Source: an uncultured Bacteroides sp.
GTDB lineage: Bacteria; Bacteroidota; Bacteroidia; Bacteroidales; Bacteroidaceae
NCBI GenBank assembly: GCA_905197435.1
Contig: CAJJYX010000040.1
Coordinates: 1-20,079 of the forward strand
Direction of reading: 5' to 3'
Length of the DNA: 20,079 bases
The notes under the pieces were generated by a model. The model had not been told where the DNA came from and made no database searches. It saw nothing but the letters and a program-made list of their open reading frames with translations. Made by a program: the position numbers and the translations under genes. Positions 1-7,711 of the stretch are shown here, piece after piece (position 1 is the first letter of the stretch; every line of letters begins with the position of its first letter).

Positions 1-24
1 TAAATCATTAATACAAAAAGAAGT

Positions 25-1197
25 ATGGAAAAGACTTGGAGATGGTTTGGCAAGAAAGACAAAATAACGCTTGACATGCTGCGGCAAATCGGTGTGGAAG
101 GTATCGTTACCGCCTTGCACGATGTGCCCAACGGCGAAATATGGACAGAAGAGGCAATCAATGATTTGAAGCAATACATTGAGTCCTACGGCCTGCGCTG
201 GTCGGTTGTAGAGAGCCTGCCCGTATGCGAAGCCATTAAATATGCCGGACCGGAACGCGACAAGTTGATAGAAAACTATAAAGTCAGTCTCGCCAATCTG
301 GGTAAATGCGGCGTCAAGACCGTATGCTACAACTTCATGCCCGTCATCGACTGGATACGTACGGACTTGCAGCATCCATGGGCGGACGGCACCTCATCGC
401 TCTACTTCGACCGGGTGCGTTTTGCCTATTTCGACCTCCGCATCCTCCAACGTGAAGGAGCGGAAAAAGACTATTCCCCGGAAGAGCTCGCCAAAGTGGA
501 GGAACTGGACAAAACCATTACCGAAGCCGAGAAGGAAAGCCTCATCGACACGATCATCGTAAAGACACAGGGATTCGTCAACGGCAACATCAAAGAGGGC
601 GACAAGAACCCAGTGAACATCTTCAAGAACCTGCTGGCCCTGTACAAAGGCATAGACCGAGACGCACTCCGCGAAAACATGCGGTATTTCCTTGCCGCAA
701 TCATGCCGGTGTGCGAGGAATACGGAGTGAACATGTGCGTACATCCCGATGATCCTCCTTTCCAGGTATTAGGGCTGCCGCGCATCGTCACCAACGAAGA
801 GGACATCGCCTGGTTCCTGAATGCGGTGGACAATCCGCACAACGGACTGACTTTCTGTGCCGGCTCGCTCAGTGCAGGGGAGCACAACGACACTCGTGAA
901 CTTGCCCGGAAGTTTGCATCGCGCACCCACTTCGTGCATCTGCGCAGCACCGCAGCCATGCCGGGCGGAAACTTCATAGAAAGCTCACACCTGTCAGGAC
1001 GCGGACATCTCATCGACCTCATCCGCATCTTCGAGAAAGAAAACCCGGCCCTGCCGATGCGCGTAGACCATGGACGGATGATGCTGGGCGACGAGAACAA
1101 GGGATACAACCCCGGCTACTCATTCCATGGCCGCATGCTGGCACTGGCACAGGTGGAAGGAATGATGGCAGTGGTACAGGATGAAATGAAAGGATAA
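25..1197 (+). CDS. uxuA: Mannonate dehydratase UxuA
   Basis: UxuA removes water from D-mannonate to give 2-keto-3-deoxy-D-gluconate in cytoplasmic glucuronate breakdown. The 390-residue product has the expected family length and a TIM-barrel-like layout. Residues seen in the sequence that fit the family metal site are H240 (in CVHPDDPP), C278 (in TFCAGS), H305 (in FVHLRS) and D348 (in RVDHGR). The start ATG at 25 gives the conserved N-terminal MEKTWRWFG, so it is kept. The next gene begins 28 bases downstream with no terminator between them, so the two form an operon. The promoter lies left of the window or in its first 24 bases, where I see no clear box. No oddity in the frame. Confidence 0.96.
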   Translation: MEKTWRWFGKKDKITLDMLRQIGVEGIVTALHDVPNGEIWTEEAINDLKQYIESYGLRWSVVESLPVCEAIKYAGPERDKLIENYKVSLANLGKCGVKTVCYNFMPVIDWIRTDLQHPWADGTSSLYFDRVRFAYFDLRILQREGAEKDYSPEELAKVEELDKTITEAEKESLIDTIIVKTQGFVNGNIKEGDKNPVNIFKNLLALYKGIDRDALRENMRYFLAAIMPVCEEYGVNMCVHPDDPPFQVLGLPRIVTNEEDIAWFLNAVDNPHNGLTFCAGSLSAGEHNDTRELARKFASRTHFVHLRSTAAMPGGNFIESSHLSGRGHLIDLIRIFEKENPALPMRVDHGRMMLGDENKGYNPGYSFHGRMLALAQVEGMMAVVQDEMKG

Positions 1198-1225
1198 AAC
1201 TCTAAATAAAAAAAGAAAAAAGATT

Positions 1226-2041
1226 ATGAACGAACAATTCAGTATTGCAGGTAAAGTGGCAGTCATCACCGGTGCAGGTGGTGTTTTGGGTGGCAGCATT
1301 GCCAAATGTTTTATGCAACAAGGCGCCAAAGTTGTGGCAGGGGACATCCGTCAGGAACAGCTGGACAAGCGTGTAGAAGAGTTGAAGACATACGGCGAGG
1401 ACGTAATCGGCATTGTGGGTAACGTGCTGGACATCGCCAGCCTTGAGAAACTTGCCGACGACATTGTGGCAAAGTGGGGACGCATTGACATCCTGCTCAA
1501 CATTGCCGGTGGCAATATGCCGGGTGCTACGCTAGCTCCCGACCAGAACTTCTTCGACATGGACGTTACCTGCTGGGAGAAAGTGACTAATCTAAACATG
1601 AACGGAACCGTTTATCCGTCTTTGGTATTCAGCAAGGTCATGGCAAAACAGGGTAAAGGGTGCATTGTCAACGTATCTTCCATGGCTGCTTACAGCGCCA
1701 TTACGCGCGTTCCGGGTTACTCGGCAGCCAAAACAGCCGTTGCCAACTTCACCCAATGGCTGGCAAGCGAACTGGCTCTGAAATATGGAGACGGCATCCG
1801 CGTCAACGCCATTGCTCCCGGTTTCTTCATCGGCGACCAGAACCGCGCCGTACTCATCAACCCCGACGGCTCACTGACCGACCGCAGCAAGAAAGTATTG
1901 GCAAAGACTCCGATGAAACGTTTCGGCGACATCAACGAGCTGAACGGCGCCGTACAGTTCCTGTGCAGCGATGCCGCCAGCTTCGTCACAGGCGCACTGC
2001 TCCCCATTGACGGCGGCTTCAGCGCATTCAGCGGCGTGTAA
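1226..2041 (+). CDS. SDR-family D-mannonate oxidoreductase (fructuronate reductase)
   Basis: This is a 271-residue classical short-chain dehydrogenase/reductase. Visible motifs are the nucleotide-binding glycine stretch TGAGGVLGG at 15-23, D40 at the end of beta-2 (favours NAD over NADP), N-I-A-G at 92-95, the catalytic Ser at 151-152 and the Y165-x3-K169 pair. The glycine motif has Val where the usual TGxxxGxG has its third Gly; I recall TGxxGVLG as characteristic of SDR mannonate reductases. Position directly after uxuA supports interconversion of D-fructuronate and D-mannonate, the step before UxuA. It is not homologous to the E. coli long-chain UxuB, so I give no symbol. Related sugar-acid substrates cannot be excluded from sequence alone. 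Confidence 0.88.
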   Translation: MNEQFSIAGKVAVITGAGGVLGGSIAKCFMQQGAKVVAGDIRQEQLDKRVEELKTYGEDVIGIVGNVLDIASLEKLADDIVAKWGRIDILLNIAGGNMPGATLAPDQNFFDMDVTCWEKVTNLNMNGTVYPSLVFSKVMAKQGKGCIVNVSSMAAYSAITRVPGYSAAKTAVANFTQWLASELALKYGDGIRVNAIAPGFFIGDQNRAVLINPDGSLTDRSKKVLAKTPMKRFGDINELNGAVQFLCSDAASFVTGALLPIDGGFSAFSGV

Positions 2042-2064
2042 GCAGAAAGTTTAAATAAGGTTGT

Positions 2065-2114
2065 GAAGCATAACAGCATAAGGCAAAGCCTATGTTGTTA
2101 TGCTTCATTTTTTT
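2065..2114 (+). terminator. Rho-independent terminator of the uxuA-SDR operon
   Basis: An 11-bp perfect stem pairs 2065-2075 (GAAGCATAACA) with 2096-2106 (TGTTATGCTTC). An inner GGC/GCC stem around an AAA loop continues it, with small mismatches. Seven T residues follow at 2108-2114. It separates the hexuronate operon from the TonB receptor operon. Confidence 0.9.
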
Positions 2115-2142
2115 CATGGCTAAATGTCTTTTTAGGATTCGT

Positions 2143-2208
2143 GTAACAGAACCTTAACACTTTTGAAAGCGTAATGTATACGCCGCGTATCAGCCGCGTA
2201 ACATTCTC
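2143..2208 (+). promoter_or_regulatory. In-phase 11-bp direct-repeat array, candidate PhoB/PhoP-type operator
   Basis: Six consecutive 11-bp steps begin at 2143, 2154, 2165, 2176, 2187 and 2198. Their first six bases are GTAACA, TTAACA, GAAAGC, GTATAC, GTATCA and GTAACA, so five of six fit a loose KTAWMM core and one (2165) is degenerate. The fourth and fifth steps also share the tail GCCGC. An 11-bp spacing of direct half-sites is the geometry of OmpR/PhoB-family response regulators: E. coli Pho box 7-4-7, Bacillus PhoP TTAACA repeats with about 5-bp gaps. The last step ends five bases before a -7-like box at 2213. The regulator's identity is inference. Confidence 0.55.
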
Positions 2209-2212
2209 TCCT

Positions 2213-2220
2213 CATCTTTG
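2213..2220 (+). promoter_or_regulatory. Candidate Bacteroidetes -7 box of the TonB receptor operon
   Basis: CATCTTTG followed by C matches the Bacteroidetes -7 consensus TAnnTTTG except at the first base. No TTTG-like -33 box sits at the expected distance; that position is occupied by the 11-bp repeat array, as would be expected for an activator-dependent promoter. It lies about 28 bases before the proposed start at 2249. Confidence 0.4.
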
Positions 2221-2248
2221 CAGCGAATTAAAAAACGTACAAGAAAAA

Positions 2249-4954
2249 ATGAGTATGAAGTTAGACTTGGGAAAGATTTTCTTCCTTATTTTATTCCTCA
2301 CACTTTCCGTCATGGCTGCCATGGCGGGAACACTCAAAGGGACAGTCATCGACCGGCAGACCAAAGAACCGTTGACGGGAGCCACCGTGCAAGTGAACGG
2401 GACCATGCAAGGTGCCGTGGCCGACTTGGATGGCAACTATACACTGGAACTGAAGGACGGAATCTATACCCTCACCGTCCGTTACATCGGCTACAAAGAC
2501 ATCACAATGAATTCCGTAAAGATAAAGGGCGAAACAGTACTGAACTTCGACATGGAGCCCGACACACAAACCTTGGGTGAAGTGCAAGTCACCGCCAAGA
2601 AGAACCTTGAAAGCGAACGCGCCCTGCAGATGGAACGGCAGAAAGCAACCCTCGCCATCGAGAACCTCGGCTCCAAAGAGATGAACATCAAAGGCATCGG
2701 CAATGTGGAAGAAGGAGTAAAGAAAATAACAGGCATCTCCATTGCCAGCGCCGGGCAACTTATCGTCCGCGGGCTGGGCGACCGATACAGCACCACCACC
2801 CTGAACGGCCTGCCCATCGCCTCTCCCAATCCGGACAACAAACTGATTCCGCTCGACCTCTTCCCCTCCTCCACCGTGCAGAACATCACCGTCAGCAAGG
2901 TGTATGACGCCAGCGCCTTTGCCGATTACAGCGGCGCCCATATCGACATCAACACCAAAGAGAACATCACGGAAGACTTCTTCAACATCAGCCTCAATAC
3001 CGGTGGCAAGTTCAACACTTTGGGGAAAGACCGATACCAGATGGATCGCGACGGTTCACTTTTCCGAACTCCCTCGCTGGACCCATCGGCACTCAGCATG
3101 AACCTGGCGGAATTCGACGAGTACGTCAAGACACGGAATATCTTCAACACCTCGTTTGCCGTAGAAAAGAAAAGCCCAATACCCGAACTTGGAGGGAACC
3201 TTGGCTTCGGAAAGAACTTCGGCATCGGTAGCCAGACCCTCAGCCTGCTGGCTTCCGTCAGCGCCAACAACGGATACCAGAATATGGACGACGCTTTCTA
3301 CCGCACCCTCGAAGCCACGGGCAACGTGCAAGACGATTTCACCTACGACAGCTATGCCAATGAACTGAAGCTCGCCGCACTGGGCTACCTGGGATATACC
3401 TTGCGCCGGAGTGACCGCATCGGCTATACCTTCTTCTACGCCCGCAACGCCATCGACACTTACCAGCGGCGCGAAGGCGCCGATGCCGAAGGACACGAGC
3501 TCATCGGCAGCAACAATATCACCCACATCTACACACTGCAAAACCACCAGATAAACGGGCTGCACAACTTCGGAACAGACGATGCGTGGCAGTTGGCATG
3601 GGGAGGTTCTTACAGCAAAACCGGCAGTGAAGAGCCCGACCGCCGCCAAGTGATGTTCCTCAAAGGTGACGACGGCAGCCTCAGCCTCTTCAAATTGAAC
3701 CGCCAGGAAACCATGCGCTACTTCGGCGAGCTCAATGAGGAAGAATGGAACGCCAACCTCTCCCTGAAGTGGCAGTGGAACGAAAACAACTTCGTCCGCC
3801 TGGGCTTCAACTACAAGGACAAGAACCGCGACTACATGGGCACCCGCTTCTACTACAACATCAACAAGCTGAAACCCACCATCACCGACATCTACGATAC
3901 AAACGGCTTTCTGAACCAAGAGAACATTGCCAACGGCACCATCGTCCTGGAACGCAAAATGCAGCCCAAAGACAGTTACCTTGCCGGCAACGAAATCTAC
4001 TCAGGATATCTGCTGACCGACTTCTATCCCATACCCGCACTGCTGGTAAATCTCGGCGTGCGCTACGAGACAAGCAAGCAGTGGGTGAAATATGCCACAG
4101 ACGGCGGCGAGCGGTATGCAGAACGGCGCGACCTGAACAAGAACGACCTCTTTCCCGCCATCAACCTGAAGTACGCAGTCAACCAAGAGAACAGCCTGCG
4201 CTTCTCCGCTTCGCGTACAGTTACCCGACCGTCATTCATCGAGATGGCACCGTTCCTCTACGAGGAGTCCTACGGGTCGGCACAAATCAGAGGTAACGAA
4301 GACTTGCAGAACGGATATAACTTCAACTTCGACCTCCGCTACGAACTCTTCAAGAAGAACGGCGACATGCTCTCCGTAACGGGCTACTTCAAGTATCTGG
4401 ACAACCCCATCGAACGCATCCAACGGCTGAAAGGAGGTGCCACGGAGCACTCTTTCCAGAATGCCGACAACGGCATGGCAGGCGGTGTGGAGGTGGAATT
4501 CCGCAAACAGCTCATCAGAGACTTGCGGCTGGGAGCCAACGCCAGTTACATGTACACCAACGTGAAGCTGCCCCAAGGAGGCGCCTACACCAACAAGGAA
4601 CGTTCCCTGCAAGGCGCATCACCCATTCTGATGAACGCCGACCTCACCTACTCCCCGCGTTTCGGCGAAGACAGGCAACTCAACCTTGCCCTGCTCTACA
4701 ACCTGCAAGGCAGCCGTATCCATGCAGTAGGCGTATCGGGACTGGGCGACGTGAAACAACAAACCCTGCACACGCTGAACTTCAGTGCCGGTTATAGCCT
4801 GAACAAGCACTTCAGCCTGAAGCTGCAAGTGAACGACCTGCTGAACCGCGATGTCATCTTCAAGCAAGACATTCCCACCACGGGACAGGAAATGGAAGTG
4901 GAGCGTTACCGGAAAGGGACGGGCTTTGAGGTAGGGATAAGCTATAGCCTATAA
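2249..4954 (+). CDS. TonB-dependent outer-membrane receptor with carboxypeptidase-regulatory-like N-domain
   Basis: A 901-residue outer-membrane active transporter. Order of parts: signal peptide about 1-26 (hydrophobic FFLILFLTLSVMAAMA), a CarboxypepD_reg-like beta-sandwich about 28-105 (GTVIDRQTKEPLTGATV), a plug about 111-240 with VRGLGDRYSTTTLNG at 173-187, then a 22-strand-type barrel to the C-terminus, which ends in alternating hydrophobic residues (FEVGISYSL). The frame is open from 2174, but I chose ATG 2249 because it puts the signal peptide at the N-terminus and leaves the operator and -7 box outside the gene. ATG 2255 is an equal alternative. No SusD partner follows; instead a beta-helix lipoprotein starts 75 bases downstream. 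The substrate is unknown. The 11-bp array upstream hints at phosphate or another two-component signal. Confidence 0.93.
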   Translation: MSMKLDLGKIFFLILFLTLSVMAAMAGTLKGTVIDRQTKEPLTGATVQVNGTMQGAVADLDGNYTLELKDGIYTLTVRYIGYKDITMNSVKIKGETVLNFDMEPDTQTLGEVQVTAKKNLESERALQMERQKATLAIENLGSKEMNIKGIGNVEEGVKKITGISIASAGQLIVRGLGDRYSTTTLNGLPIASPNPDNKLIPLDLFPSSTVQNITVSKVYDASAFADYSGAHIDINTKENITEDFFNISLNTGGKFNTLGKDRYQMDRDGSLFRTPSLDPSALSMNLAEFDEYVKTRNIFNTSFAVEKKSPIPELGGNLGFGKNFGIGSQTLSLLASVSANNGYQNMDDAFYRTLEATGNVQDDFTYDSYANELKLAALGYLGYTLRRSDRIGYTFFYARNAIDTYQRREGADAEGHELIGSNNITHIYTLQNHQINGLHNFGTDDAWQLAWGGSYSKTGSEEPDRRQVMFLKGDDGSLSLFKLNRQETMRYFGELNEEEWNANLSLKWQWNENNFVRLGFNYKDKNRDYMGTRFYYNINKLKPTITDIYDTNGFLNQENIANGTIVLERKMQPKDSYLAGNEIYSGYLLTDFYPIPALLVNLGVRYETSKQWVKYATDGGERYAERRDLNKNDLFPAINLKYAVNQENSLRFSASRTVTRPSFIEMAPFLYEESYGSAQIRGNEDLQNGYNFNFDLRYELFKKNGDMLSVTGYFKYLDNPIERIQRLKGGATEHSFQNADNGMAGGVEVEFRKQLIRDLRLGANASYMYTNVKLPQGGAYTNKERSLQGASPILMNADLTYSPRFGEDRQLNLALLYNLQGSRIHAVGVSGLGDVKQQTLHTLNFSAGYSLNKHFSLKLQVNDLLNRDVIFKQDIPTTGQEMEVERYRKGTGFEVGISYSL

Positions 4955-4973
4955 AGATATCAATCAAGAGAAC

Positions 4974-4992
4974 CTATCTGGATGACAGATAG
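4974..4992 (+). other. Small intergenic hairpin inside the receptor-lipoprotein operon
   Basis: CTATCTG (4974-4980) and CAGATAG (4986-4992) form a perfect 7-bp stem with a GATGA loop. There is no T-run after it, so it is more likely an mRNA-stability or processing element than a terminator. This is inference. Confidence 0.4.
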
Positions 4993-5029
4993 ATGAATCG
5001 AATATAATAACTAAAAAACAATTGAAGCA

Positions 5030-6202
5030 ATGAAAGCAATGAAATGCAAATTTTACTCTCTGGCCCTTGTAGCCGGAATGTCTGTCCTCACCGCTTGCAG
5101 CAACGACAACAACAATGGTGACAACAACGGCAATGGAAATGAAATCAAGAACGGTACGACACTGAAAGGTACCATCACCTCCGACGTGACGTTGGCCGCA
5201 GGCAACACCTACAAATTGAGCGGTGAATACATCGTAGAGGATGGTGCCACGCTGAATATCGAAGCCGGCGTGAAGATTATATCCATCTATGACGACATCG
5301 TGGACTATATCCTTGTGAAGCAAGGCGGCAAAATTAATGCTGTCGGCACAGCTTCCGCCCCCATCGTCATGACTTCCGAAAAGGAAGAGCCGGGAGCATG
5401 GGGCGGCATCCATATCTGCGGAAAGGCCCACACCAATGCCGAAGGCGGAAAGGGTAGTTCCGAGATAGGCGGTGCCACCTACGGAGGCAACGACGAAGCC
5501 GACAACTCGGGTACATTGAAATATGTACGCGTGGAATATAGCGGTTATGCCTTCGACAGCGAACACGAAGCCAACGGCATCACCTTCTACGGCGTGGGCA
5601 ACGGCACCACCGTAGAGTATTGCCAGGCCTACAAAGGTTCCGATGACGGTTTCGAGTTCTTCGGAGGCTCCGTAAACGTCAGCAACCTGGTATCCGTAAG
5701 CTGTAGCGACGATTCATTCGACTGGACCGAGGGCTGGAACGGCACCGCCACCAACCTCGTCGCCTATCAGGAAGCCGAAGCGACCTTAGGCTACGACTGC
5801 GACTGCCTCATCGAAGCCGACAACAACGAAAACAACTATGCGGCCACCCCGATAGCCCACCCGGTACTGAAGAACCTTATCCTTGTGGGCAACAACTCCG
5901 CTGCCGGCAACCGCGGCATCCGTCTGCGCCGTGGCACCCAGGTAGAGATAGACGGCGCCAAAGTATGCGGCAAGAAGAACGCCGTCACACTGGAAAGCGA
6001 AGAGACCGAGAACGCCCTGCTGGCTGGTACTTCCAAGCTTGCCAACATGACCGTAAACTCTGAACTGAAGAGTGAAAAGAGCATCTATACCAACGACAAC
6101 TTCGTGGCTGCCGGAAACACCATCGACACCAACCTAAAGTACACTTCATTTGACGACATCAAAGCCGAATGTGAATGGATGGCCGGTAACTGGGTGAAAT
6201 AA
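5030..6202 (+). CDS. Beta-helix surface lipoprotein paired with the TonB receptor
   Basis: A 390-residue predicted lipoprotein. The signal peptide ends in the lipobox LTAC with the lipidated Cys at 23, followed by a flexible Asn/Asp/Gly-rich linker to about residue 40. The start of that linker is acidic enough that it may act as a Bacteroidetes surface-export signal, though it is not a perfect match. The rest is short beta-strand turns with repeated Asn, Asp and Gly (for example SDDGFEFFGGSVNVSN and CSDDSFDWTEGWNG), which reads as a right-handed parallel beta-helix. Several acidic clusters could bind metal ions. It follows the TonB receptor on the same strand and is ended by a terminator, so it probably takes SusD's place as a substrate-binding partner. 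Ligand unknown. An in-frame ATG at 5039 is an alternative start. Confidence 0.8.
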   Translation: MKAMKCKFYSLALVAGMSVLTACSNDNNNGDNNGNGNEIKNGTTLKGTITSDVTLAAGNTYKLSGEYIVEDGATLNIEAGVKIISIYDDIVDYILVKQGGKINAVGTASAPIVMTSEKEEPGAWGGIHICGKAHTNAEGGKGSSEIGGATYGGNDEADNSGTLKYVRVEYSGYAFDSEHEANGITFYGVGNGTTVEYCQAYKGSDDGFEFFGGSVNVSNLVSVSCSDDSFDWTEGWNGTATNLVAYQEAEATLGYDCDCLIEADNNENNYAATPIAHPVLKNLILVGNNSAAGNRGIRLRRGTQVEIDGAKVCGKKNAVTLESEETENALLAGTSKLANMTVNSELKSEKSIYTNDNFVAAGNTIDTNLKYTSFDDIKAECEWMAGNWVK

Positions 6203-6238
6203 TCCATCCACTACCTATAGGGAAATACGGGACTCGGC

Positions 6239-6256
6239 AACGGGTTCCGTTTTTTT
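6239..6256 (+). terminator. Terminator after the beta-helix lipoprotein gene
   Basis: AACGG (6239-6243) pairs with CCGTT (6247-6251) around a three-base loop, and the T-tract runs through 6250-6256. The stem is short but well placed, 37 bases after the stop codon. Confidence 0.65.
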
Positions 6257-6310
6257 CTGTGCACTGCCGAAACACCAGGTTATAGTTTCTGTGTACCGGA
6301 GAAGGCAGAG

Positions 6311-6388
6311 TTCCCCGGTGCCAAAAGGAGTGTTCCCCGGTGTCGAGCCACTTGCTCCCCGGTGCCGAACCCCTTGCTTCCCGGTGCC
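6311..6388. repeat. Four imperfect copies of a 22-bp GC-rich repeat
   Basis: The core TTCCCCGGTGCC recurs at 6311, 6333 (ending TC), 6355 (starting CT) and 6378 (one C shorter). The inner CCGGTG lies at 6315, 6337, 6359 and 6381, exactly 22 bases apart. The ten bases between cores vary. The block fills the gap between the convergent lipoprotein and MscS genes. Function unknown; too short, too few and too irregular for a CRISPR array. Confidence 0.8.
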
Positions 6389-6403
6389 GGAGAAATAGCC
6401 CGT

Positions 6404-7690
6404 TCAAAAGGCATCTGGAATGGGGTGCTCTTCCCCAAATGCCCTTTGGAAATCTTTGCCCGACGGTGATTGGAACACCTGCAAATCGAATTCGGGGATG
6501 ATGGCCAGCACATGGTCGAACACATCGGCCTGCACCCCTTCATAGGGCACCCAGTCTTTTTGGGCACAGAAGAAGTAAAGCTCCATCGGGATGCCGTGAT
6601 CCGTAGGCTGGAGCTGGCGCACCATGCAGGTCATCTCCTTGTTTACGTCGGGAAGGCTCTTCAGATAAGCAGTCAGGTAGGCACGGAACACACCCAGGTT
6701 GGTCTGGCGGCGTCCGTTGACAAGAATGGAGTTATCAATGCCATTCTCCGCATTGTATTTTTCAATCACTTCCTCGGTATGCTCCACATAATCTTTCAAC
6801 AGACGGATTCTGCGATATTTCGCCAGCATCTCCGGCGTGCAGAAACGGACACTGGTCATGTCGATATTGATACTGCGCTTCACACGCCGCCCACCACTCT
6901 CGCGCATGCCGCGCCAGTTCTGGAAAGAGTCGCTGACAAGCAGATAGGGAGGAATGGTGGTGATGGTATTGTCCCAGTTGCGCACCTTCACGGTGTTCAG
7001 TGTCACTTCTATCACCGTACCGTCGGCACCATACTTGGGCATTGCAATCCAGTCGCCCACCTTCAGCATATCGTTGGCCGAAAGCTGCACACCGGAGACA
7101 AAGCCCATGATGGAATCCTTGAACACCAGCATCAGGATGGCTGCCGAGGCGCCCAACCCGGCAAGCAGGGAGAGCGGGTCCCGACCTATCAGCTCGCCCA
7201 CCACAACAATGCCTCCCACCAGCCACAGGATGACCTGCATGGTCTGCAACATCCCCTTCAAAGGGCGGTCGCGGAACTGCTCCTTCTCGCTGTACACGCT
7301 ATAAACAGCCTTCAGGAAAGAGTTGATGAAACTCAAGAAAGTAATGATGATGTAAATGAGGCAGATGCGACGAATGAATTCCATCGTGGAGGAACCGGAT
7401 TCGACAAACGCCAACGGGGCAAATATATAGATGATGACGGGAGCCACCATGCGGCTGAGGTGCACCATCACCTTACGGTCGAATACAATGTCGTCCCAAG
7501 TAGCCTTGGTCTTCTTCACCAATTGCGCCACTGCCCTCAACAGAATATTCCGGCACAGGGCATCGGCCAGGAAAGCCACGGCAAGTATCAGTGCAAAGGC
7601 AATGAACTGGTCGAGCATGTCGGCCCGGGAAGGGGATATGCCCCAGGAAATCAAAAGTTCGTCTATCTTCTTCAATATCTCCATAATCAT
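6404..7690 (-). CDS. YbdG-like MscS-family mechanosensitive channel
   Basis: A 428-residue inner-membrane protein of the size of E. coli YbdG (small-conductance mechanosensitive channel). Membrane segments are visible at about 28-50, 80-96, 108-128 and 151-168. The pore helix and MscS beta-domain follow: LLAGLGASAAILMLVFKDS (175-193), then VGDWI (211-215), the Gly/Asp turn GADGTVIEV and the NTITTIPPYLLV segment at 241-252. A long soluble C-terminal domain completes it. The start ATG at 7690 is followed by a second in-frame ATG at 7684. It begins 21 bases after the DUF4435 stop, so it is probably the last gene of that operon. Normal role: protection against osmotic downshift. Whether it works with the two upstream genes is unknown. 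Confidence 0.9.
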   Translation of the reverse strand: MIMEILKKIDELLISWGISPSRADMLDQFIAFALILAVAFLADALCRNILLRAVAQLVKKTKATWDDIVFDRKVMVHLSRMVAPVIIYIFAPLAFVESGSSTMEFIRRICLIYIIITFLSFINSFLKAVYSVYSEKEQFRDRPLKGMLQTMQVILWLVGGIVVVGELIGRDPLSLLAGLGASAAILMLVFKDSIMGFVSGVQLSANDMLKVGDWIAMPKYGADGTVIEVTLNTVKVRNWDNTITTIPPYLLVSDSFQNWRGMRESGGRRVKRSINIDMTSVRFCTPEMLAKYRRIRLLKDYVEHTEEVIEKYNAENGIDNSILVNGRRQTNLGVFRAYLTAYLKSLPDVNKEMTCMVRQLQPTDHGIPMELYFFCAQKDWVPYEGVQADVFDHVLAIIPEFDLQVFQSPSGKDFQRAFGEEHPIPDAF

Positions 7691-7711
7691 CTGTTTATCA
7701 TAACGTCAATC

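Noticed and set aside
471..1109. 212-codon minus-strand open frame inside uxuA
   Set aside because: Ser/Arg/Met-rich shadow of a strongly supported gene with conserved metal-ligand residues on the plus strand.
2174..2248. Upstream extension of the TonB receptor frame to an ATG at 2174
   Set aside because: It would place 25 hydrophilic residues before the signal peptide and make the operator array and -7 box part of the gene. ATG 2249 fits better.
3056..3919. 287-codon minus-strand open frame within the TonB receptor gene
   Set aside because: Val/Ala/Glu-rich low-information translation that mirrors the receptor's codons; no leader, no family.
6311..6388. CRISPR array
   Set aside because: Cores of 11-12 bases with 10-base spacers, four imperfect copies and no cas genes.
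6159..6407. 82-codon minus-strand open frame over the 22-bp repeats
   Set aside because: It runs through the terminator and the repeats, and the Gly/His/Arg-rich product comes from the repeat itself.
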